Positions 51,819-61,151 are shown, counted from the stretch's first letter. The stretch is 64,000 nucleotides of DNA from Candidatus Dichloromethanomonas elyunquensis (GCA_001515265.1 LNDB01000001.1:124001-188000), one strand, 5' to 3'. A program made the numbers and translations. Notes: generated by a model not told the origin, from the letters alone.

Positions 51819-53174
51819 TTAGTACTTTTGCTGCAAATACTTCCTTACCTCGGAAATCATATAAAGTGAACCGGTGACACAAAGCAAGTCATCCGTTTCC
51901 ATCATTCTTATCCCTTCTTTAACGGCCTGTGCTGGGTCCTCAATTACATGAATCTTGGAAGAGTCAAGATATTTCTCTGCAAGACCTGCAATTGCCTTCC
52001 AATCCCCGGCACGAGGTGAATCCGGCTTTGTGATAATTATCTCATCCGCTAAGGGCGCGATAAGCTGAATTATTTTGCCGACCTCCTTATCCCGGAGGAT
52101 CCCGATACAGAGTAAAAGCCGCTTCCGTTGAAAAGGACCTCCTGCATATTCTTGGAGCGCCCGGACAAGCGTTTTCATTCCGTCAACATTATGGGCCCCG
52201 TCAAGAAGGATTTTAGGCCTTTGGGAAATCATCTCCAATCTTCCGGGCCATTGAACAGTGATCAGCCCTTGACGGACGGCCTTCTCTTCTATGTTTATTT
52301 TAAAAAGTTCCGCCAGCATCTCACAAACGGCCAAAGCAGCTGACGCATTGATAAATTGGTGGTCCCCGTATAGTGATAGTCTTAACCCGAAATAATGATA
52401 TTTCAGCCCATGGTAGTGAAAAGAATTTTGCTTGCCTTCATCTTTCTCCCACCGGACCTCATTTCCAACCTGAATTAATGCAGACTTTTTTTTCTCTGTA
52501 TGATGCTGAATGATTTGGAGGGACTCCGGGTTGTCTACAGAGGTTATAACAGGTACCCCTTCTTTAATAATACCCGCTTTCACTTCGGTGATCTCTGGCA
52601 AAGACTCTCCCAAATAATCCATGTGATCCATACTAATGCTCGTCAGAACCGAGATAACCGGGGTTACTACATTTGTGGAGTCAATCTCTCCACCCAGCCC
52701 CACTTCGAGCAAAACGAAATCGGGCTGTTTTTCGGCAAAATACCAAAGAGCCAGCGCAGTACTCACCTCGAACTCCGTAGGATGCTCAATTCCTTCGGCA
52801 GCCATCTCTTCCAAGATAGGCCTCATCTTTGCTATTCCTCTTGTGATATCTTGACAAGAGATCAACTCATCATTGATCCGTATCCTTTCCCGGTAATCAT
52901 GAAGATGCGGAGAAATAAACATCCCGGCGCGATAACCGGCTTGTTTGAGTACAGACTGAAGAATAGCTGTAGTAGATCCCTTGCCATTCGTTCCGCCAAT
53001 ATGAACTATTTTCAGACCTTGATGGGGATTACCCAGTCTCTGCAGTAAAGACCTGATCCTGTGAAGACCCAGGTTAATCCCGAATTTGGTAAGATTCTTG
53101 ATGAAATCCATTGCCTCAAGATCAGCCATCTCAACCGGACCAACCTGTCTTTTCTCCAAATCGTGGCCCTTCAT
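51819..53174 (-). CDS. folC: Folylpolyglutamate synthase / dihydrofolate synthase
   Basis: Adds glutamate to folates. The 451-residue Mur-ligase family protein has the P-loop GGTNGKGST (60-68), ISPHLHDYRERI, LLEVGLGGEIDSTN and GPGR-like WPGRLEM...LDGAHN. AGGAGG precedes the ATG. It lies 22 bp after valS, the conserved valS-folC order. Confidence 0.96.
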   Translation of the reverse strand: MKGHDLEKRQVGPVEMADLEAMDFIKNLTKFGINLGLHRIRSLLQRLGNPHQGLKIVHIGGTNGKGSTTAILQSVLKQAGYRAGMFISPHLHDYRERIRINDELISCQDITRGIAKMRPILEEMAAEGIEHPTEFEVSTALALWYFAEKQPDFVLLEVGLGGEIDSTNVVTPVISVLTSISMDHMDYLGESLPEITEVKAGIIKEGVPVITSVDNPESLQIIQHHTEKKKSALIQVGNEVRWEKDEGKQNSFHYHGLKYHYFGLRLSLYGDHQFINASAALAVCEMLAELFKINIEEKAVRQGLITVQWPGRLEMISQRPKILLDGAHNVDGMKTLVRALQEYAGGPFQRKRLLLCIGILRDKEVGKIIQLIAPLADEIIITKPDSPRAGDWKAIAGLAEKYLDSSKIHVIEDPAQAVKEGIRMMETDDLLCVTGSLYMISEVRKYLQQKY

Positions 53175-53196
53175 AAATTCCTCCTATTGTGGCCTT

Positions 53197-55851
53197 TTAT
53201 TTTTCTAAGTCGTCAGCGACATCAGAGAGTCTGATTTTTAAAGACCGCAGCCTGGTTTGGATCGTATCCAGTTTTTCTTTTTCCTTCGCGATAACTTCTT
53301 CCGGAGCCTTCCCGATAAATCCCGGATTACTCAGTTTCCCTTCCAGTCTCTTTTGCTCCGCAATGGCATTTTCAATTTCTTTACGGACCTTGGCAATCTC
53401 TTTATCCAGATCCAATAAACCCTTGAGCGGTAAGTAGACAGTAACCCCATCCAGTACCGCACTAGCCGATTGAGGAAGATTATTTTCCAGTCTCTGTAAA
53501 ATGGTGATCTTCTCTCCAACGGTTAATTTGCGAATATCTTCCCTCCCTCTGTCCAGCATTTCCCTGATTTCAGTCTCAGGGGCTACCAAGAGGATGTCCG
53601 CCCTGCGTCCGGGTGCCACATTCATTTCGGCCCTGATATTACGAACTGAGCGGATGACTTCCATCACGACAGACATTTCCTTTTCAGCCTGTTCATTTTT
53701 GTATCCGCTGGCTTCCGGCCAGGAACGCAGCATGACGGTCTCTCCTTCCGTAGGAAGGTGCTGCCAGATTTCCTCGGACAAGAAAGGCATAAACGGGTGG
53801 AGAAGTCTCATTGTACCTTCCAAGACCTCGAACAGGACACTTTGAGCAGTATTCCGCACCTCGGAATTTTCTTTGTCGTACAGTCTCTTTTTGGTGAGTT
53901 CAATATACCAGTCACAATATTCATTCCAGATAAATTCATAGAGTATTCTCCCGGCTTCTCCCAGGTCATACCGTTCCAAAGCATCGGTAATATTCCGGAC
54001 CGTATCTTCATAACGGGAAAGAATCCATTGGTCGGCGAGTGCCAGTTCTCCCCGGGGTTTATTCTCGTAATCCTCAAGATTCATCAGTACAAAACGGGAG
54101 GCGTTCCAAATCTTATTGAGGAAGTTTCGGGCAGCTTCCAGTCTTTCGGAGTGGAACCGCAGGTCGTTGCCGGGCGTGTTCCCTGTTATCAGCATGAATC
54201 TCAAAGTATCGGCACCGTATTGGTTGATTACTTCAATGGGATCTACACCGTTACCCAGGGATTTACTCATCTTCCGGCCCTGCGAATCCAAGATCAGTCC
54301 ATGGATCATGACCTTGTGGAACGGAACTTCTTGCTGAAATTCCAAGCCCATAAAAATCATTCTGGCCACCCAGAAAAAGATAATATCTCTTCCGGTCACA
54401 AGGACACTGGTGGGATAGAACTGTTTGAGTTCCGCAGTTTGATCAGGCCAGCCTATTGTCGAGAACGGCCAAAGTCCCGAAGAAAACCAGGTGTCTAAAA
54501 CATCAGGGTCCTGCTCGATGTTATTGCTGCCGCATTTGGGGCAATGAACGGGGTCTTCTTTGACGCAAATCTCAGCCCCGCAATCCTGACAATACCAAAC
54601 AGGGATACGGTGACCCCACCACAGCTGACGGGAAATGCACCAGTCCCGGATATTTTCCAGCCAACTGATATAGATCCTGGCAAAACGTTCCGGAACAAAC
54701 TGCAGGTCCCCGTCCTGAACAACCTTAATTGCCGGTTCAGCCAGCGGTTTCATTTTAACGAACCATTGTTTGCTGACTCTTGGTTCAACCACTGTAGAAC
54801 AACGGTAACATTCTCCTACCGCATGGCTATGCTGTTCAACTTTTACCAGGAGACCCAATTCTTCCAGGTCTTTGACAATCTGCCGCCGTGCTTCATACCG
54901 GTCCAGGCCCTGGTATTTTCCGCCGTTTTCGTTAATTGCGGCATCGCTGTTCATAATATTGATTTGGGGCAGCTCATGCCTCAACCCCATCTCAAAATCA
55001 TTGGGATCATGAGCGGGCGTAATTTTAACCGCCCCTGTCCCAAACTCTTTATCCACATATTCATCGGCGATGATAGGAATTTCCCTGTCCGTCAAAGGAA
55101 GAATAACTGTTCTTCCAACCAGGCTGCTGTACCTCTCATCTTCGGGATGAACAGCTACCGCCGCATCTCCCAGCATAGTCTCAGGGCGGGTTGTGGCCAC
55201 AATTACCCCTTCACCCCCGTCTTTTGCGGGATAACGGATATGCCATAAGTTTCCTTCTTTTTCTGTGTGCTCTACTTCGATATCTGAAATCGTGGTATGA
55301 CATTTGGAACACCAGTTGACAATATAATTTCCCCTATAGATCAGCCCTTTTTTATAAAGCTTTACAAAGACTTCCCTAACAGCCCGGGAACACCCTTCAT
55401 CCATCGTGAACCGTTCCCTGGACCAATCACAGGAAGCTCCCAATTTCCGAAGCTGCCGGGTAATTGTTCCTCCGTATTGTTCTTTCCAGGCCCAGACTCT
55501 TTCCAAGAACTTTTCACGTCCCAGTTCATGCCGGTTGGTGCCTTCCCGGGCTAATTGTTCTTCCACTTTCGCTTGAGTGGCAATGCCCGCATGGTCTGTG
55601 CCCGGAAGCCATAGTGTATTATACCCCTGCATGCGCTTGAAGCGGGTTAGGATATCTTGGAGAGCATTGTCCATAGCGTGACCCAAGTGAAGAGAACCCG
55701 TGACATTGGGCGGGGGCATAACGATACTGAAAGGTTTCTTCTCAGTTTCAACCTTCGGCGTAAAGAATCCGTTTTCTTCCCAGTAACGATACCATTTTTC
55801 CTCTACCTGAACAGGGTCATAAACTTTGGCTAATTGTTGTTCTTCAGACAT
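53197..55851 (-). CDS. valS: Valyl-tRNA synthetase
   Basis: Class I synthetase charging tRNA-Val; 884 residues. It has PPPNVTGSLHLGH (HIGH motif), the editing domain with TTRPETMLGD, the zinc-type CQDCG...CPKCG pair, QGRKMSKSLGNG and a C-terminal coiled coil (LDKEIAKVRKEIENA). ATG at 55851 (MSEEQQL) has AAGGAG seven bases upstream; the longer frame reads into the T-box leader. It is controlled by an unusually short T-box. Confidence 0.98.
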   Translation of the reverse strand: MSEEQQLAKVYDPVQVEEKWYRYWEENGFFTPKVETEKKPFSIVMPPPNVTGSLHLGHAMDNALQDILTRFKRMQGYNTLWLPGTDHAGIATQAKVEEQLAREGTNRHELGREKFLERVWAWKEQYGGTITRQLRKLGASCDWSRERFTMDEGCSRAVREVFVKLYKKGLIYRGNYIVNWCSKCHTTISDIEVEHTEKEGNLWHIRYPAKDGGEGVIVATTRPETMLGDAAVAVHPEDERYSSLVGRTVILPLTDREIPIIADEYVDKEFGTGAVKITPAHDPNDFEMGLRHELPQINIMNSDAAINENGGKYQGLDRYEARRQIVKDLEELGLLVKVEQHSHAVGECYRCSTVVEPRVSKQWFVKMKPLAEPAIKVVQDGDLQFVPERFARIYISWLENIRDWCISRQLWWGHRIPVWYCQDCGAEICVKEDPVHCPKCGSNNIEQDPDVLDTWFSSGLWPFSTIGWPDQTAELKQFYPTSVLVTGRDIIFFWVARMIFMGLEFQQEVPFHKVMIHGLILDSQGRKMSKSLGNGVDPIEVINQYGADTLRFMLITGNTPGNDLRFHSERLEAARNFLNKIWNASRFVLMNLEDYENKPRGELALADQWILSRYEDTVRNITDALERYDLGEAGRILYEFIWNEYCDWYIELTKKRLYDKENSEVRNTAQSVLFEVLEGTMRLLHPFMPFLSEEIWQHLPTEGETVMLRSWPEASGYKNEQAEKEMSVVMEVIRSVRNIRAEMNVAPGRRADILLVAPETEIREMLDRGREDIRKLTVGEKITILQRLENNLPQSASAVLDGVTVYLPLKGLLDLDKEIAKVRKEIENAIAEQKRLEGKLSNPGFIGKAPEEVIAKEKEKLDTIQTRLRSLKIRLSDVADDLEK

Positions 55852-55884
55852 TTTGAGGCTCCTTCCAAAAAGAAAGTAAAAATA

Positions 55885-56004
55885 CAAAAAGTCTTTCTGA
55901 TCCAAAGGACGAAAGACTCGCGGTACCACCTTTATTCCGGAAATCTACCCCGAAAGACAGAAGACCGGCACTCTTCGGCAATAACGGGCTCCTCTCATTG
56001 ATTC
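55885..56004 (-). promoter_or_regulatory. T-box riboswitch of valS with very short Stem I
   Basis: The T-box motif AAGGTGGTACCGCG lies at 55932-55919 and the terminator AGTCTTTC...GAAAGACT plus TTTTT at 55918-55885. Only about 72 nt lie between the predicted start and the T-box motif, against about 200 in typical leaders. They can fold as one short stem: outer CCCG/CGGG, inner GAAGA/TCTTC. The 3' internal-loop strand TGTCTTT contains GUC (Val) at 55958-55956, a plausible specifier. Confidence 0.88.
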
Positions 56005-56010
56005 ATAAAT

Positions 56011-56039
56011 ATTATACTGACCCTCCCTAAAATTGTCAA
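56011..56039 (-). promoter_or_regulatory. Consensus sigma-A promoter of valS
   Basis: TTGACA (56039-56034), 17 bp, TATAAT (56016-56011); both hexamers perfect. It sits just downstream of the SMR-like gene's stop codon. It fixes the 5' end of the short T-box leader. Confidence 0.88.
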
Positions 56040-56047
56040 AGGAACTA

Positions 56048-56392
56048 TTATAGATTCAAAACGATTACGCCTAAGATTATCAGCCCGGTCCCCAGGAGTT
56101 TGGGAAGACTCATTGTCTCCCGTAAAAAGTAAAAAGACAGCATCATAACAAAAATATATCCAAGACTTACCATAGGATAAGCTATGCTCAATTCCATCTT
56201 CCGCAGCACAAATATCCAAATCACCATGCTCGTTATAAAACAGGCCACCGCAAGTATCATTTTCAGATTCAGCATGGATAGTCCCAGTTTCCAAATACCG
56301 CTGCCCGTTTGCAGCGACCCGGAAGCTAATTTCAGTCCGAACTGTCCAACAGCCCCTAGGGCAATAGAAATAACTGCCGCGAGATAAATCAT
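56048..56392 (-). CDS. SMR/EamA-type four-helix membrane protein, possible lipid-linked sugar flippase
   Basis: The 114-residue protein has four hydrophobic helices and the DMT/SMR pattern MELSIAYPMVSLGYIFVM in the third. Drug exporters of the EmrE type carry a membrane Glu early (Glu14), which is absent here (GAVGQFGLKLA). Adjacency to a GT2 and an ArnT-like enzyme favours an ArnE/ArnF-type undecaprenyl-phosphate sugar flippase. It ends the three-gene unit, 3 bp after the GT2 gene. Confidence 0.75.
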   Translation of the reverse strand: MIYLAAVISIALGAVGQFGLKLASGSLQTGSGIWKLGLSMLNLKMILAVACFITSMVIWIFVLRKMELSIAYPMVSLGYIFVMMLSFYFLRETMSLPKLLGTGLIILGVIVLNL

Positions 56393-56395
56393 TTT

Positions 56396-57127
56396 TTACC
56401 TTACTTTAGCCAGCAAAGAGAAGTAGCCTTTTACGGTTTTGGCAACTTTCATCTTACTGGCCCCTTCCTTCAATCCATAATTTAATATGAGCGGTACTTC
56501 GCCCGCCTTGATCCCCATCCTGCTGAATCTGGCGGCTATTTCCGCCATGCAGTCAAATCCATTTGTCGTAATTAATTCTATCCATCTCTCTTGGGCCTGA
56601 CGGATGATTCCCACCCGGTAAGCCCTAAATCCGGAGGAATAATCGTTTAGATTTTTTATGGGGAAAAACAACTTAAAAAAACACATAGCTCCACGGCTGT
56701 ATAGTTTGCGTATTGCTTTTAATCCCAACTCACAACCGCCATCTGTGAACCTTGAAGCCACCACCATATCCAGATCATGACTGATTAAACTTCCAATCAT
56801 GCTTTCAATCAGGAGGGGACTATGGGTATTATCCGCATCCATGGTCACAAGAATATCTTCATTTTCCATATGTTCTATGGTATAGCGCAAGATTGTTTTG
56901 AGGGCCTCTCCCAAACCTTTATTTCCGTTATGCTCAATCATTTTTATATCAGCATACTTCCGGGTAAAGTTTCGGACAACCTGGGACGTTTGGTCAGTAC
57001 TTCCGTCATTAACAAGCAAAACCTCAATGGAATACCTGCTGTAATTTCGGAACCGGATAATACTTTCCAATACATTGGCAATGCCCGCTTCCTCGTTGTA
57101 TGCAGGCAAAGCAATAAGTACGTTCAT
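56396..57127 (-). CDS. GT2 polyprenyl-phosphate glycosyltransferase
   Basis: Dolichyl-phosphate-mannose-synthase-like enzyme; 243 residues. It has the start LIALPAYNEEAGI, VNDGSTDQT, the DXD-type TMDADNTHSP and DYSSGFRAYR. It likely charges undecaprenyl phosphate with a sugar for the neighbouring ArnT-like transferase. No C-terminal membrane helices are present, as in DPM1-type members. AAGGAGG precedes the ATG. Confidence 0.88.
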   Translation of the reverse strand: MNVLIALPAYNEEAGIANVLESIIRFRNYSRYSIEVLLVNDGSTDQTSQVVRNFTRKYADIKMIEHNGNKGLGEALKTILRYTIEHMENEDILVTMDADNTHSPLLIESMIGSLISHDLDMVVASRFTDGGCELGLKAIRKLYSRGAMCFFKLFFPIKNLNDYSSGFRAYRVGIIRQAQERWIELITTNGFDCMAEIAARFSRMGIKAGEVPLILNYGLKEGASKMKVAKTVKGYFSLLAKVR

Positions 57128-57145
57128 ATTTGCGCCTCCTTCTTT

Positions 57146-58585
57146 CTAACGCAGTTGAAAAATAGGATATCCTTTTATGGGTTCTATCTTGGAAAATTGA
57201 TTTTCGATTTTTTTTAGTAGTTCTCCGCTTTCATCCCCATATATTTTTCCCTGAATCGGAACAAAATATTTTGCTCCCCTTTCAATATAATCTTTTAATT
57301 CCTTCTCCGGGTCAGCAGGCGTTGCCGCATAAATTCCAAGATTATACCTCCAGCCCCTGCGGTCAGCCGAACTTAAAAGACAAGGGTCCAATGACCCAAC
57401 CACAATCAGGTCATCTGTTTTTGTCAGATTCTGTACTACTTTTACTTGATTCTGCAGAACCGTATTGAAAGCAAACATCGGCCTAACCAGGTGTAAACTC
57501 TCCAAAGCGATAACGGATACCAGTAATACGGCTAAAATCTTTCCCGTCGGTTCTGAACAAATCCTATATAAGAAATTCCCGATGAGAAGTGCACAGGGAA
57601 CTGTAAAAAATATGAGATAATAAGCCGCTCTGACAGCGCTGACAAAAAAAATAACTTCTAACAGCATGGCAATAAACCAAACCAAAATGACGGTTTGCCT
57701 TCTGCTGATAAAAAATATCCCAATGACAGCCAGCAGCAGGGCTATAAGTCCCAGGCTCCTGGGAATATCCGTGGAATAAAATTGGCAGGCTGCGTGACTG
57801 TAAAAGATATTCCAAAAGTTATTACGGAAAATATACTGAGTAATTCCGACGGTAAATTTAAACTCGGCAATCTTTGTACTATAGCAATAATAGATTGCAG
57901 GGACAGTCAAAATAACAAAGGCATATCCCCATAGTTCCGGAAATCTCAGCCATCTCCGCTGAAAATACTGAAAACAGAGGTAGATCATGGGGATAGCAAT
58001 CAATATAACCGGGGGCTTCGTCATAATGGCTAAAGCCGTCAATACCGAACTTAGCAGAAGATATCTGATACCGTTTTGGAGGTTCTTTTTCCTGGCAAGC
58101 CATTTATCGAAAAAATAGAATCCCCCGGTCCAAAACATTAAAGCGGCGGACTCCGGCATAATTGCCCTGGAGTAGTAAACATTTAAAGGTAAAATCCCGT
58201 AGATAAGCAAACTGATAAGCGCTGCACCTGTCTTCATGTAGTTTCTGGCAAACGCGTAAAGGAATACCCCCGATAAGATAAAAAACATCAGCGGAACGAG
58301 TCTTGCCAGAAAATACTGATGTCCAAATAAGCGGTATAGAAGAGAGATCAGATAAGTAGTAACCTGAATCTCCAGAGCGGGAATATTGGGCAGAGGCCCA
58401 TCATAGTTGAGATTGGGATGGAAAGGGTTCGCATCATATTTGACATAATTCCAAGCCATGGATTCTGTATCTGCCTGGCGCCAACTTTCCTCGATCTCTA
58501 AAGAGGGAAAATTTACATGGTATAGCCGGATTACAGCAAGGCCAAAAAGTAAAAAAAATAGCAAGAGTTTCTCCTGTTTTTTCAT
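57146..58585 (-). CDS. ArnT/PMT-like (GT-C) glycosyltransferase
   Basis: Polytopic membrane protein of 479 residues with about 10-12 hydrophobic segments. The first loop carries acidic residues (LEIEESWRQADTESMAWN), where GT-C enzymes have catalytic Asp/Glu, and YYSRAIMPESAALMFWTGG. It likely moves a sugar from a polyprenyl carrier to a wall polymer, lipid or protein; the acceptor is unknown. ATG at 58585 has GGGAGAA upstream. It is first of a three-gene cassette with the GT2 and SMR-like genes. Confidence 0.85.
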   Translation of the reverse strand: MKKQEKLLLFFLLFGLAVIRLYHVNFPSLEIEESWRQADTESMAWNYVKYDANPFHPNLNYDGPLPNIPALEIQVTTYLISLLYRLFGHQYFLARLVPLMFFILSGVFLYAFARNYMKTGAALISLLIYGILPLNVYYSRAIMPESAALMFWTGGFYFFDKWLARKKNLQNGIRYLLLSSVLTALAIMTKPPVILIAIPMIYLCFQYFQRRWLRFPELWGYAFVILTVPAIYYCYSTKIAEFKFTVGITQYIFRNNFWNIFYSHAACQFYSTDIPRSLGLIALLLAVIGIFFISRRQTVILVWFIAMLLEVIFFVSAVRAAYYLIFFTVPCALLIGNFLYRICSEPTGKILAVLLVSVIALESLHLVRPMFAFNTVLQNQVKVVQNLTKTDDLIVVGSLDPCLLSSADRRGWRYNLGIYAATPADPEKELKDYIERGAKYFVPIQGKIYGDESGELLKKIENQFSKIEPIKGYPIFQLR

Positions 58586-58655
58586 AACTTCTCCCGGTCC
58601 TGTTTGATCATGCAATTGCTTTCTTTTTTTAGTATTTCCAAAACATTCAAATCCA

Positions 58656-58692
58656 TTAAAATAAAAGTAATCCCGCAAAAATATACGGGATT
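58656..58692 (-). terminator. Possible terminator after the TIGR04086-type gene
   Basis: Perfect 7-bp stem AATCCCG / CGGGATT with a 10-nt loop, followed by ACTTTTATTTTAA. Confidence 0.65.
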
Positions 58693-58709
58693 AACTTATA
58701 TCTGCTCTT

Positions 58710-59303
58710 TTAGCGGCTCTTCAACTGTTTCTTTGATTCAACACTCCACCAGTCGAAAGCGTCTTCCTCGTCCTTATCTGTCATGTCTATTTCCGGGTTG
58801 CAAATTTCATAGATCTTGGCTCTCTCTTCTTCGGAATGATTATTGTAAGAGCTTGAATAACTAAACTCGTTATCTAATAATCGAAGACTGTTGTTTCTAT
58901 CATAATAGTTCTCTTTGTTAGAAACACCCGTTTCCGGATAATCATAAGGTTCCGGGGCCGAACTCAGTATTCCGGCTCCTAAAACACCTGCCAGAAACCC
59001 TAAACCGGTACCCTCAGAAATAATTTTGACAGCTCCGATGATATTAATGGGAAAATATAAGGCTAACAGTAAAACCCCTACGATGGCATATCCTCCGGAT
59101 GCAAGTCCGGCCGGAAGGATTCTCCCCGAATTCCTGCTGGCCCGGTATCCTGAAGCTAAGCAGCTTAGTAATAGACCGAAGTCCACAAGATAAGAAATCA
59201 TGTTTTTGTCGATTCCGGTCAAAGTGGCTCCCAGAACAGCCAGAAGTGTCAATACCGTTACAAGCAGGCCGGTGGTGATCCCTTTCAAAATGCTTGTACC
59301 CAT
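58710..59303 (-). CDS. TIGR04086-type membrane protein with long hydrophilic tail
   Basis: The 197-residue protein has four hydrophobic segments in residues 1-115, separated by a short basic loop (GYRASRNSGRI), matching small Clostridial TIGR04086 membrane proteins. Unlike those it carries an acidic, Asn/Ser/Tyr-rich C-terminal tail of about 80 residues ending in DWWSVESKKQLKSR. Function unknown. GGGGTGA precedes the ATG. Confidence 0.7.
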   Translation of the reverse strand: MGTSILKGITTGLLVTVLTLLAVLGATLTGIDKNMISYLVDFGLLLSCLASGYRASRNSGRILPAGLASGGYAIVGVLLLALYFPINIIGAVKIISEGTGLGFLAGVLGAGILSSAPEPYDYPETGVSNKENYYDRNNSLRLLDNEFSYSSSYNNHSEEERAKIYEICNPEIDMTDKDEEDAFDWWSVESKKQLKSR

Positions 59304-59403
59304 TTTAAAATCACCCCATTCCCGTTATTTTTATATATGTATATTTAAGCGGGGATAGTTTAATTCATCCGATTTCTGTTTTATCCAATTTTTTTAAATA
59401 AGC

Positions 59404-60399
59404 TTAAACCATATTTCGAATAACAGAAATAATAAACAGCAGGTAGAACACTCCTCCCAAGAGAAGTCCTGCCGGGTAAAGGGTTCTCTTTCGCAATAGG
59501 AAAAAGTACTGCAAGGAAGCCGACCCCAAAACAAGGAGTGCGCTAATCAAAGCAAGGGGCTCTAAAACCCATGGCGTAAAAGCGATCCCCAGCGCCGGGA
59601 TTACCGAACTCTGAAAGACCATCGCTCCGGTAATGTTCCCTATGGCCAGCGTATCTTTACCCCTGCGGGCCCAAAGTACACTGTTAAACTTTTCAGGCAA
59701 TTCCGTTGCCACAGGTGTAATAATCAGAGAAAGGACAAGAACAGGTATTCCCGCAGACGCAGCCACTTTCTGAACAGAACCGACGAAAAGCTCGGCGCCG
59801 GCTACAATAATGAGAACAGCAAAGACGATTTGGCTCAAAACAGTCATGATCCTGGGCTTTTTTGAACGTTTATCAAAATAGAGAGGAGGCAGTTCTTCAT
59901 GGGTATCTACACCCCCATGACCGGATGTGATTGTTTTAATGACATAAGCAATATAAGATCCTAAAAGAACCGCCACAATCACAAGTCTTAAGGGGAATGC
60001 CGGGAGAAACGAAGCGATAATTGCCAAAGAATAAACTGCCAGGAAGAAATTAATATCCCTCAGCATTACCTGGTAGTTGATATACATCGCTCTGTTGGAC
60101 CGGCGAAAGATAAAGACGGCGCATCCCACAACAAATAAAGCAAGCGTACCCAGCATGAACGGGGCACCCAAGATAGCCCCGATGCCTACGTCCTGTCCGG
60201 CCGCTCCGCTGTGCGACAAGATGGCGATAACCGGTATCATCGTTTCCGGTAAAGCTGTTCCTACCGCAGCTAAGACACTGCCGACAGCCCCATCGTCCAG
60301 ATTAAGCCTTTTCCCGAGCCACTCCACCCCGTTTGTAAATACTTCTGCTCCCAAAAGAATGATACCTAAGCTTAAAACCAATAAGACAATGTCTTTCAA
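59404..60399 (-). CDS. Sodium/calcium exchanger family protein
   Basis: Cation antiporter of the CaCA superfamily; 331 residues, about 10-11 membrane helices. The two alpha repeats are GSVLAAVGTALPETMIPV and SLIITPVATELPEKFNSV, with ion-coordinating Glu in each. A hydrophilic loop near 170-190 separates the halves. The start is TTG at 60399 with AAGGAG seven bases upstream. The ion cannot be set from sequence. It is monocistronic or paired with the downstream TIGR04086-type gene. Confidence 0.88.
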   Translation of the reverse strand: MKDIVLLVLSLGIILLGAEVFTNGVEWLGKRLNLDDGAVGSVLAAVGTALPETMIPVIAILSHSGAAGQDVGIGAILGAPFMLGTLALFVVGCAVFIFRRSNRAMYINYQVMLRDINFFLAVYSLAIIASFLPAFPLRLVIVAVLLGSYIAYVIKTITSGHGGVDTHEELPPLYFDKRSKKPRIMTVLSQIVFAVLIIVAGAELFVGSVQKVAASAGIPVLVLSLIITPVATELPEKFNSVLWARRGKDTLAIGNITGAMVFQSSVIPALGIAFTPWVLEPLALISALLVLGSASLQYFFLLRKRTLYPAGLLLGGVFYLLFIISVIRNMV

Positions 60400-60474
60400 T
60401 TCTTTTCTCCTTTACAGTTGGTTCATAATATTATAAGCTTAGGTTCATCCGATTAGTATTGATTTTATTTATGA

Positions 60475-61083
60475 TCAGACATTTTTTTCTTCATCCGTGT
60501 CTTGGATAATATGCTCAATTGCTTCATGAAGCTCTTTCAGGCCTGTTCCATCCATTGAAGAGAATGGAATAATCTCCTTCCACTCTTGCATGTCCAAAGC
60601 CTCAGCAATTGCTTTCAGATACTTGGGCCGCTGCCCCCTTGCAACTTTATCCGCTTTGGTGGCAACAATCAAGACAGGGATTTCATTTTCCCAGAGCATA
60701 TTCACCATCATCCGGTCATCGTCAGAAGGTTTGTGACGGATATCCACCAATTGGATTACTCCCTTGAGGTTTTCCCGGCTCCGGAAATAGGTCTGCATCA
60801 TTTTTCCCCACTGAGCCCTCATTTGCAGCGGAACTTTGGCATAGCCGTATCCGGGCAAATCCACCAAATACCATTCGTCATTCATATTAAAAAAATTGAT
60901 GGTCTGGGTTTTACCGGGAGTATTGCCTACCTTGGCCAGATTTTTACGGTTAACAAATTTATTGATGAGGGTAGATTTCCCGACATTGGATCTGCCCGAG
61001 ACCGCAAGTTCAGGACAATTTCCCTCCGGATACTGTTCCGGTTTGACTGCTGACGTCACAAATTCGGTCTTGCGTAAGATCAA
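60475..61083 (-). CDS. engB: Ribosome biogenesis GTPase EngB (YsxC)
   Basis: Essential GTPase in 50S assembly; 202 residues with G1 GRSNVGKST (30-38), G2 GKTQTINFF, G3 DLPGYGYA and G4 ATKADK. The start is a TTG at 61083 with GAAGGTG about seven bases upstream. It lies 68 bp after lon, the conserved lonA-engB order, and probably shares its transcript. Confidence 0.97.
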   Translation of the reverse strand: MILRKTEFVTSAVKPEQYPEGNCPELAVSGRSNVGKSTLINKFVNRKNLAKVGNTPGKTQTINFFNMNDEWYLVDLPGYGYAKVPLQMRAQWGKMMQTYFRSRENLKGVIQLVDIRHKPSDDDRMMVNMLWENEIPVLIVATKADKVARGQRPKYLKAIAEALDMQEWKEIIPFSSMDGTGLKELHEAIEHIIQDTDEEKNV

Positions 61084-61151
61084 TCCTTGTCACCTTCCAT
61101 TAAACAGCCATCATGCAATTCGCCGAGATTTTATTCCCGGCGATTCAACTC

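Noticed and set aside
53758..55248. Long plus-strand frames (over 200 codons) within valS
   Set aside because: Antisense shadows of a highly conserved synthetase gene; composition follows the complementary codons.
60444..60474. Possible terminator after engB
   Set aside because: AT-rich spacer without a stable stem followed by a T-run.
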